A stretch of 21,630 nucleotides of DNA from Mageeibacillus sp. UBA3708 (GTDB lineage: Bacteria > Bacillota > Clostridia > Saccharofermentanales > Saccharofermentanaceae): contig DFIB01000149.1 in assembly GCA_002371375.1 (NCBI GenBank), positions 1-21,630 of the forward strand, in the 5' to 3' direction. Under the pieces are notes generated by a model. The model was not told the DNA's origin. It saw nothing but the letters and a program-made list of their open reading frames with translations, and searched no databases. The translations under genes and the position numbers were made by a program. Shown here piece by piece: positions 16,184-21,630 of the stretch (position 1 is the stretch's first letter; the number at the start of each line of letters is the position of its first letter).

Positions 16184-18574
16184 TCAGGCACGATGAAGGC
16201 CTGCAGCCTTCGCCAGCATATTCTTCCTCATCCCGTCGAAATCAACGGTTATGAGAGCATCGCCTCCGACAGGTTCTACTTTGAGAACTTCACCGGTACC
16301 GAATCTGTCATGTCTTACCTTCATCCCGACGACCAGTTCATCAGGCATGAGGCTGCCGGCTTTGACACTGTTCTTATTGCCTGACACTCCGGTAAACTTT
16401 GTGGATAATGCTGTGCTGATAGCTCTCCTGGCTTCATCTCTCCTCGGAGATATCTGCTCTGCACCGGCAGGCGCATCGTGGCGCTTTGTGCCCATCTTGT
16501 AGAGAAGATCGCTGCTGATCTCCTTGATAAATCTGGAAGGCATGTTACTCTGCGTCTGTCCGAAGAGCATTCTCTGTCTCGTCATCATAACGAACAGGTT
16601 CTTTTTTGCTCTTGTAATCGCTACATACATCAGTCTGCGTTCTTCCTCAAGATCATCCTCGGTCTGTATCGACCTGTAACTCGGGAAGATAGTCTCTTCG
16701 GCACCTACAAGGAAAACGGCACCGAATTCCAGCCCCTTGGCGCTGTGTATGGACATGAGCCTTACGTAGTCATCAGACTCATCATCACGTTCCTCATCCG
16801 TATATAGTGCTGCATTGGCCACATAAAGCGCCAGTATTCCTTCGGTAGTTGATGCAGTCGCAAAACCCTGCTCCGCCATCAATTCATCGATACTGCCGTC
16901 TCCTGCTTCGGCTCTGTGAGCGTTATCAAATTCGGCTGCTTCTGTAAGGAGCTCCTTGAGGTTCTCGACCCTGTCAACTATCTCACCCTTCTTCTCGCGT
17001 TGAGCGATTATCTCGCTTATAAGTCCTGACTTGTCCTGAACATACTCGACGTACCCGGCGAAGTTCAATTCATCCTCCATAAGCTTGGAACGCATCTCAT
17101 CCACTGTATCCGTAAACTCCCTAAGCTTATAGGAAGCTCTGGACAATTCCTCAAACTCAGCGGCATGACATGCAATATCGAACAGACTCCTGCCGGTTGT
17201 GGAAGATATCATCTTCATCCTGTCTATCGTCGTATCGCCTATCCCCCTTCTCGGGACATTGATTATGCGCTCGAAAGCAAGATTATCATTAGTGTCGTTT
17301 ATTATCCTCAGGTATGACAAAAGGTCTTTGATCTCCTTGCGGTCGTAGAACCTCAGTCCCCCGTATACTCTGAAAGGGATCTCCCTCTGCCTGAGTGAAC
17401 TCTCTATCGAACGCGACAGGGCATTCATTCTGTAAAGAACAGCACAATCAGAGAATTTGAACTTGCCTTTGTCAACGAATTTCTTAATTGTCGATGCGAC
17501 AAAATCCGCCTCCCCCATCTGGCTGTCGGTATTGACCACGACGATCTTATCGCCTTCACCGTTAGTTGTGCGGAGCTCCTTCTTCTTACGCTTCCTGTTG
17601 TTGGCTATGACCTGGTTGGCAGCTTCCAGTATGCTTCCCGTGGATCTGTAATTCTGAACAAGCTTTATCACCTTGCAGCCCGGGAAATCCTTCTCAAAAT
17701 TCAGTATCATCCTCACATCCGCACCGCGGAAAGAATAGATCGACTGGTCGTCATCGCCCACGACACATATGTTGCCATGTCCCTTCGCCAGAAGCATGAC
17801 GGCTCTGTACTGCGGAAGGTTAGTGTCCTGATATTCATCGACCATTATATATCTGAACTTATTCTGATACAGCTCGAGAATGTCAGGGTGCTCATCCAGG
17901 AGCCTTGTCATATTGATGAGTATATCGTCGAAGTCCATAGCATTGTTCTGAAGGAGCTTCTCGGAATATCTCTTATAGATCTTGCCCTGGATCCCTTTGA
18001 CATAGTCACCGGCAGATTCCGCCAGATAATCATCGGCCGTTATCATCTTATTCTTGGCTGAAGATATCTCATACTGGACCGATCTTGGCTTGAACTTCTT
18101 CTCATCTATATCAAGCTCCTTCATCGCATCCTTAATGAGCTTGGTCTGGTCGTCTGTATCTACTATCGTAAAATTATCGGAGTAATGCAGGAGTTCGGCA
18201 TGCTTCCTCAGGATCCTGGCGAAAATACTGTGGAATGTTCCGCACCATATATACCTCGAACTGTCTCCGACAAGTGAAGTTATCCTCTCCCTCATCTCAT
18301 TGGCAGCCTTGTTGGTAAATGTGATAGCCAGAATCTGAGACGGCCTCACATTGTGGTGCTTCATCATGTAGGCTATCCTGTACGTGATGACGCGGGTCTT
18401 GCCGGAACCGGCCCCTGCAAGGATAAGCAGCGGACCGTCAAGATGCGTCACAGCCTGCATCTGCTCCTCATTAAGCTCATCAAGCAGCTCACTTCCGTCC
18501 GTACCGGCCGAATCACCTGAGTTGTCATAGATCTGCTGTAATTCATCAAAAAAATCACTGTTATAATCAGACAA
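16184..18574 (-). CDS. pcrA: UvrD/PcrA-type ATP-dependent 3'-5' DNA helicase
   Basis: Superfamily 1A helicase for nucleotide excision repair, replication restart and removal of RecA. All motifs are present: Q-motif LNEEQMQAV, Walker A AGAGSGKTR (54-62), FTNKAANEM (Ia), Walker B VDEYQDTN, VGDDDQSIYSFRGAD (III), VQNYRST (IV), MSIHSAKGLEF (V) and RRLMYVAITRAKKNL (VI). The C-terminus VGMKVRHDRFGTGEVLKV...VDFDG is the Tudor-like domain that in PcrA contacts RNA polymerase. The length is 796 aa, slightly above the usual 720-740 because of an acidic N-terminal extension of about 30 residues. TTG 18574 is chosen over TTG 18595 because GGAGAG (18582-18587) is 7 nt upstream of the former and the latter has no binding site. 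First gene of the long minus-strand run. Confidence 0.95.
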   Translation of the reverse strand: MSDYNSDFFDELQQIYDNSGDSAGTDGSELLDELNEEQMQAVTHLDGPLLILAGAGSGKTRVITYRIAYMMKHHNVRPSQILAITFTNKAANEMRERITSLVGDSSRYIWCGTFHSIFARILRKHAELLHYSDNFTIVDTDDQTKLIKDAMKELDIDEKKFKPRSVQYEISSAKNKMITADDYLAESAGDYVKGIQGKIYKRYSEKLLQNNAMDFDDILINMTRLLDEHPDILELYQNKFRYIMVDEYQDTNLPQYRAVMLLAKGHGNICVVGDDDQSIYSFRGADVRMILNFEKDFPGCKVIKLVQNYRSTGSILEAANQVIANNRKRKKKELRTTNGEGDKIVVVNTDSQMGEADFVASTIKKFVDKGKFKFSDCAVLYRMNALSRSIESSLRQREIPFRVYGGLRFYDRKEIKDLLSYLRIINDTNDNLAFERIINVPRRGIGDTTIDRMKMISSTTGRSLFDIACHAAEFEELSRASYKLREFTDTVDEMRSKLMEDELNFAGYVEYVQDKSGLISEIIAQREKKGEIVDRVENLKELLTEAAEFDNAHRAEAGDGSIDELMAEQGFATASTTEGILALYVANAALYTDEERDDESDDYVRLMSIHSAKGLEFGAVFLVGAEETIFPSYRSIQTEDDLEEERRLMYVAITRAKKNLFVMMTRQRMLFGQTQSNMPSRFIKEISSDLLYKMGTKRHDAPAGAEQISPRRDEARRAISTALSTKFTGVSGNKNSVKAGSLMPDELVVGMKVRHDRFGTGEVLKVEPVGGDALITVDFDGMRKNMLAKAAGLHRA

Positions 18575-18581
18575 AATTACA

Positions 18582-18587
18582 CTCTCC
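18582..18587 (-). promoter_or_regulatory. Ribosome binding site deciding the helicase TTG start
   Basis: GGAGAG on the minus strand, 7 nt before TTG 18574. A TTG seven codons upstream (18595) lacks any such site and would place this one inside the gene. Confidence 0.65.
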
Positions 18588-18612
18588 AAAAGCAAAAGAT
18601 AATTATTGGAAT

Positions 18613-18648
18613 ATTATACCACTATGCACGTCCCTTTAATGACACACA
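18613..18648 (-). promoter_or_regulatory. Extended -10 promoter upstream of the helicase gene
   Basis: On the minus strand TGG followed by TATAAT (-10 box at 18613-18618, TGn extension at 18619-18621) lies about 39 nt before the TTG start, in the 74-nt gap after the cell-wall-binding protein gene. The -35 region (around 18636-18642, CATTAA-like) is poor, as is common for extended -10 promoters. It would drive the helicase and the genes after it. Confidence 0.65.
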
Positions 18649-20334
18649 TCAACGGTTACTGCATACTCCTGATCCGTCAAAATCGTATGTACGCCCGTCA
18701 ATAACGGCAGAGGTTGAAGACAGCATTATGCCGGAAGTGTTGAAATAATACCATTTATTCCTGATCTTCTTCCAGCCTGTTGCCGCGCTTCCGTCTTCAT
18801 CAAAGTAGAATACGCTGCCGTCGACAGTCTTCCAGCCTTTGACTTCGATGCCCTTACCGTCAAAGTAATAATACTTAAGTCCTATCCTCCTCAGACCGCT
18901 TACCATTTTGCCATAGGAATCAAAATAATAAGTATTGCCTTTGTTTGTGATCCATTCACTGCGTGCTGCCGCGCCGTCATCGCCGAAGCAGTACCACGCA
19001 TCGCCGATCTTCTTCCATCCGGTGACGGCCGCACCCTTATCGCCGAGATAGTAGATCTTGCCGTCTATTCTGACAAGTCCTGACATCATAGCCTGATCAT
19101 CACCGAAATAGTACATCTTCTTATCGATCGTCTGCCATCCGCTCAAGCTCCTGCCTTCTGCATCGAAGCAGAACAGGTCTCCTCCGACCTTCTGCCAGCC
19201 GGGAAGCGGTTTGCCCTCACTGTCAGTACAGACAAACGAGCCGCCATCTCTTCTTATCGTCCTGAGCACATTGCCGGACCCATCGAGATAGAGCCACTGA
19301 CCTGCATACTTGACCCAGGTCTTCTTAAGTCTGCCCGTACTGTCCAGATAAAAGTATTTATCATCAAGTATCAGGATTCCGGTACGCATCCTGAAGGTAT
19401 CGTCTATATAGAAATCATCATTCTTTATCTTGATCCATCCGGTCCTGGCAGCCCCGCTGTTGCCGAACAGATACCAGTTGGTGCCGCATTCCTTCCAGCC
19501 GACGAACATCGATCCGTCCTCTTCGAAGTAATAGAGCTTCTCACCTATATATTGAAGGCCCGTCGCCATGATACCGTTCTCATCAAAGTAGTATGTCCTG
19601 CCGCTGATCTCGGCAAATTCGCTGACCTTCTTCGTCCCCGTCGTATCATAGAACTCGTAGCCGTTATCAGTCTCCTGCCACGTACCGTACTTCCTGCGGT
19701 TAATTGCATCTCCGGGACGTCTGTAGATGTATATTCCGTAGCCTCTGCCGGATGTCGTTCCCTTATTAATGTATTCCCAGAGAGCCTGACATGTGACGAC
19801 ACCGCCCTCGCCATAATCCGAGTAATGAGCCGGCCAGCTCGTCTTACCGTCATATGACTTCATGTTATCCTTCACTCCGCAGTAGATGCTCACATGGCTG
19901 CAGCCCGTGTTCTCCACATCACGCGAAGTGTTCCTTACCCAAATGAGTATATCCCCCGGTTTTGCATTCTCGGCTACCCAGTCACCGAGCTTGATCGCTG
20001 TCTTCTTGTCGATCCCTACAGACATCCTGTAAGTAATGTTCGATGCAACGAGATTATAGTTATTGTCTTTGAGCATCTGACGCATCATCTTGGCGCGGGG
20101 GTGCTGAGTAAACTCTCCGGGATAATATGCACAGTCACGCATGATCATACTGACATAATCTGCGCATGTCGGCGCAACAAATCCGCCGATATATTCCCTG
20201 CAATACTCTTCCACCTCTTCCCAGGTACTGCGCTCTTCAGAATCAGTATTAGCATTTACAGGCACGGCAATACAGACAGACACCACAATGATCATCGTCA
20301 ATAACGGGAATAACTTGTGTATGAGTCTCTTCAT
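18649..20334 (-). CDS. Secreted NlpC/P60-like protein with 17 cell-wall-binding repeats
   Basis: A 561-residue protein from ATG 20334. Residues 1-28 are a signal peptide (basic start, hydrophobic core, PVNA end). Residues about 45-207 form a papain-like domain: the nucleophile is probably C57 in APTCADYVS and the histidine H147 in CSHVSIYCG, preceded by the AKPGDILIWV strand typical of NlpC/P60 peptidases and amidases. From about 215 to the end are 17 repeats of about 20 residues of the type WK..GG.WYYFD..G...TG (cell-wall-binding, choline-binding-like), which attach the protein to wall teichoic or other wall polymers. It likely cleaves peptidoglycan cross-links or stem peptides. An upstream in-frame GTG (20427) gives no signal peptide start; AGGAG at 20342-20346 fixes ATG 20334. 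The gene has its own promoter. Confidence 0.85.
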   Translation of the reverse strand: MKRLIHKLFPLLTMIIVVSVCIAVPVNANTDSEERSTWEEVEEYCREYIGGFVAPTCADYVSMIMRDCAYYPGEFTQHPRAKMMRQMLKDNNYNLVASNITYRMSVGIDKKTAIKLGDWVAENAKPGDILIWVRNTSRDVENTGCSHVSIYCGVKDNMKSYDGKTSWPAHYSDYGEGGVVTCQALWEYINKGTTSGRGYGIYIYRRPGDAINRRKYGTWQETDNGYEFYDTTGTKKVSEFAEISGRTYYFDENGIMATGLQYIGEKLYYFEEDGSMFVGWKECGTNWYLFGNSGAARTGWIKIKNDDFYIDDTFRMRTGILILDDKYFYLDSTGRLKKTWVKYAGQWLYLDGSGNVLRTIRRDGGSFVCTDSEGKPLPGWQKVGGDLFCFDAEGRSLSGWQTIDKKMYYFGDDQAMMSGLVRIDGKIYYLGDKGAAVTGWKKIGDAWYCFGDDGAAARSEWITNKGNTYYFDSYGKMVSGLRRIGLKYYYFDGKGIEVKGWKTVDGSVFYFDEDGSAATGWKKIRNKWYYFNTSGIMLSSTSAVIDGRTYDFDGSGVCSNR

Positions 20335-20341
20335 CCGCAGG

Positions 20342-20370
20342 CTCCTGTAACATGATTGTAATATAGTATA
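20342..20370 (-). promoter_or_regulatory. Promoter -10 and ribosome binding site of the cell-wall-binding protein gene
   Basis: On the minus strand TATACT (20365-20370) preceded by TGG makes an extended -10 box like the one before the helicase gene; no good -35 is visible. AGGAG at 20342-20346 is 7 nt before ATG 20334. The predicted untranslated leader would be only about 25 nt. Confidence 0.55.
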
Positions 20371-20445
20371 CCACAGAAGACAGGATGATGCTGTACTGAT
20401 TATCGGTGCTTCGAGCGCCGGGACCACTCAATGGCAGAGCCGATA

Positions 20446-20496
20446 TGTATCCGTTTTTCTGCACCGACTGGCTTCCCGTGCGGGTTTACGGATACA
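20446..20496. repeat. Nested inverted repeat
   Basis: TGTATCCG (20446-20453) is repeated in inverted orientation as CGGATACA (20489-20496). In between, CCCG-TG-CGGG forms a second small palindrome at 20475-20484. No T-tract follows on either strand, so it is not a standard terminator. Its role is unknown. Confidence 0.5.
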
Positions 20497-20673
20497 TTTA
20501 GTCAGTAAATTGATGTAACAAGTCGATCCAACCGGCGTCTGGATTTCCGCGTCTGTTCTCAGACTGTTAGCCACGGACAACATGCCTTTTTTCCGGCTGG
20601 TGTTCTCATTACCCGAATGTCTTCGGTTGCAGGTTCCGCATCTATTCTCACTCACCATACCCGGCATATGCGT

Positions 20674-20799
20674 TTCCGAAGAAAACAGGCATTCCTTCCG
20701 AAGAAATCGCGGAAAAATTACTGATTCTTGCGGAATCCGAAGGATTTAAGATTTTTTCCGAATTTTCTTCGGAAAAAATCTCAGAATCTTGCGGAAACC
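20674..20799. repeat. TTCCGAAGAA-motif block with a perfect 13-bp inverted repeat
   Basis: TTCCGAAGAAA occurs at 20674-20684 and 20696-20706, and in inverted orientation as TTCTTCGGAA at 20765-20774. The inverted copy is part of a perfect hairpin: 13-nt arms at 20750-20762 and 20768-20780 around a TTTTC loop. A 16-nt direct repeat (GATTCTTGCGGAATCC-like, 14 of 16 identical) flanks the hairpin at 20723-20738 and 20784-20799. The U-run is in the 5' arm and the A-run in the 3' arm on both strands, the opposite of an intrinsic terminator, so it is better seen as a repeat element or protein-binding palindrome. Confidence 0.7.
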
Positions 20800-20885
20800 G
20801 GTTTGAAGGTCGATCCGGCCACCAATTGAATGTCTTTATCTTTCTGCTCTGAAATGATCTTACAGGCAATCATCTTAACCTAATG

Positions 20886-21001
20886 ACACCCCAAAGGAAC
20901 ACCCGGGGTGCCCCTAAGGGGTGTTCTTCTGGCCGGATTTGAGCAAAAGAACACGTAAAAGGTGCACCCGGGGTGTTCCTTTGGGGTGTTCTTCTGGCCG
21001 G
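20886..21001. repeat. Pair of 37-nt direct repeats with 19-nt inverted arms
   Basis: Two 37-nt copies (20900-20936 and 20965-21001) begin CACCCGGGGTG and end GGGGTGTTCTTCTGGCCGG; they differ only in a central 7-nt block (CCCCTAA against TTCCTTT). In addition 20886-20904 is the exact reverse complement of 20971-20989, so the whole block can fold as a long stem. The motif GGGGTGTTC appears at 20918-20926, 20970-20978 and 20983-20991. It lies just downstream of the acetate kinase terminator. No function is known to me. Confidence 0.75.
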
Positions 21002-21040
21002 GTACGCAAACAAAAATCCCGGAAACACTTATGAGTCCCC

Positions 21041-21080
21041 AATAAAAAGAGACTGAAGAGATATCACTCCCTCCAGTCCC
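21041..21080 (-). terminator. Intrinsic terminator of the acetate kinase gene
   Basis: On the minus strand GGGACTGGAGGGA (21080-21068) pairs over 13 bp, three of them G-U, with TCTCTTCAGTCTC (21061-21049) around a GTGATA loop, followed by TTTTTATT (21048-21041). It lies 23 nt after the stop codon of ackA and is a classical Rho-independent terminator. Confidence 0.88.
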
Positions 21081-21103
21081 TCAATTCAATTCTCTTATAA
21101 TTA

Positions 21104-21630
21104 TCAGCCGATAAGCGCCTGTGTCTCCTGAGCGATCGCAAGTTCCTCATTTGTAGGGATGACTACAACCTTAACCTTTGAGTCATCAGCACTTATGACA
21201 GCCTCGCTCCTGATGCCTGTATTCTTGGCAGGATCAATCTTGGCACCCATGAACTCCAGAGGAGCGATCATCTCTTCACGGATCTTCCATGTGTTCTCAC
21301 CGATACCGGCCGTGAAGACGATTACGTCAACACCGCCCATAGCAGCTGCATAGGAACCGATAATCTTCTGTCCCTGATATACGAACATCTCGAGTGCGAG
21401 CTTTGCTCTCTCATTGCCCTCATTTGAAGCTTTCTCAAGGTCACGGAAATCGGAGCCGACACCGGAGATTCCGAGAACACCGCTCTTCTTGTTAAGGAGC
21501 GTATCCATCTCTTCGGGAGACAATCCTTCCTTCTGCATGATGAAAGGAACGATGGCAGGATCGATATCACCTGTTCTTGTTCCCATGCAAATACCTGCAA
21601 GAGGCGTAAGACCCATTGATGTATCTACGC
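21104..21630 (-). CDS. ackA: Acetate kinase, C-terminal part (5' end outside window)
   Basis: AckA interconverts acetyl phosphate and acetate with ATP formation, the energy-yielding end of mixed-acid fermentation. About 175 residues are visible, ending in TGA 21104-21106; the frame stays open to the right edge. Family signatures are clear: [23 protein letters not shown] (acetate kinase signature with the substrate-binding arginine), [27 protein letters not shown], and the end [15 protein letters not shown]. The N-terminal half with the first ATPase-fold strand lies outside. The gene has its own terminator and is separated from the next gene by about 770 bp, so it belongs to another transcription unit; a pta gene upstream would be usual but is not visible. 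Confidence 0.95.
   Translation of the reverse strand, partial: VDTSMGLTPLAGICMGTRTGDIDPAIVPFIMQKEGLSPEEMDTLLNKKSGVLGISGVGSDFRDLEKASNEGNERAKLALEMFVYQGQKIIGSYAAAMGGVDVIVFTAGIGENTWKIREEMIAPLEFMGAKIDPAKNTGIRSEAVISADDSKVKVVVIPTNEELAIAQETQALIG

Larger units (their letters stand above)
20371..21040. other. Repeat-rich spacer without a convincing gene
   Basis: About 670 bp between the promoter of the cell-wall-binding protein gene and the acetate kinase terminator. Short open frames here (minus strand 20428-20667 and 20648-20869, and others) have no binding site, no domain-like pattern and cross the repeats, so I do not call them. The stretch holds nested inverted repeats (20446-20496), a TTCCGAAGAA-rich block with a 13-bp perfect stem (20674-20799), and a pair of 37-nt direct repeats with inverted arms (20886-21001), each listed separately. 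Small hairpins also occur at 20551-20564 and 20613-20626. No RNA gene was recognised. Confidence 0.6.

Noticed and set aside
14271..18574. Dedicated antiphage island built on dGTPase
   Set aside because: The genes are standard housekeeping families in an ordinary run; no defence-type partners, mobile genes or composition change were seen.
20335..20427. 31-residue upstream extension of the wall-binding protein
   Set aside because: The extension would precede a clear signal peptide and lies over the promoter; AGGAG at 20342 supports ATG 20334.
20750..20780. Perfect hairpin as an intrinsic terminator
   Set aside because: On either strand the T-run is in the 5' arm and the A-run in the 3' arm, with no T-tract after the stem.
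20428..20869. Two short minus-strand open frames (79 and 73 codons) in the spacer
   Set aside because: No ribosome binding site, no recognisable protein pattern, and they cross inverted repeats; probably chance.
20886..21001. CRISPR array
   Set aside because: Only two copies, with internal palindromes and a variable centre inside the unit rather than unique spacers between units, and no cas genes.

Overview
The window looks like a chromosomal segment from a Gram-positive anaerobe of the Clostridia (Bacillota). The signs are a lipobox lipoprotein, purine-rich ribosome binding sites in front of many genes, several TTG starts, a 17-repeat cell-wall-binding protein, a cohesin-like and a GH73-like surface protein with cadherin-like modules, an acetate kinase gene, and family members typical of clostridia (CmpB-type membrane protein, the 'GQDSHRF' variant of IspF). 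Genus cannot be fixed from the sequence alone. No tRNA, rRNA, CRISPR array, transposase or phage gene was seen.

Layout. Positions 1-946 (+ strand) hold the end of a NUDIX hydrolase gene and an overlapping SAM methyltransferase gene. Positions 839-18574 (- strand) hold fifteen closely packed genes, read in the order pcrA/uvrD, dgt, yfbR-like, GH73-like surface protein, cohesin-like surface protein, gtrA-like, folC, TPR membrane protein, thrC, GT-C-like membrane protein, RsmC-like methyltransferase, CmpB-family membrane protein, yfcE-like phosphoesterase, thioredoxin-like lipoprotein and ispF-like. Most gaps are 1-28 nt or short overlaps; the longest is 50 nt. An extended -10 promoter lies just upstream of the helicase gene. 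The last gene, ispF-like, overlaps the convergent methyltransferase gene by 108 bp, leaving no spacer for a terminator.

Upstream of the helicase gene (18649-20334, -) is a secreted NlpC/P60-like protein with 17 cell-wall-binding repeats and its own promoter. Then comes about 770 bp without a convincing gene (20335-21103), rich in inverted and direct repeats and ending in a strong intrinsic terminator for the acetate kinase gene, which runs off the right edge.

Functional grouping. Helicase, dGTPase and 5'-deoxynucleotidase form a DNA-repair/dNTP-pool group. The two surface proteins, GtrA-like and GT-C-like proteins suggest cell-envelope and glycan work. folC, thrC and ispF-like are single metabolic genes. 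These are ordinary families; the less ordinary items are the divergent IspF, the CXXC-less thioredoxin-like lipoprotein, the translationally coupled cohesin/GH73 pair, the convergent overlap, and the repeat-rich spacer.
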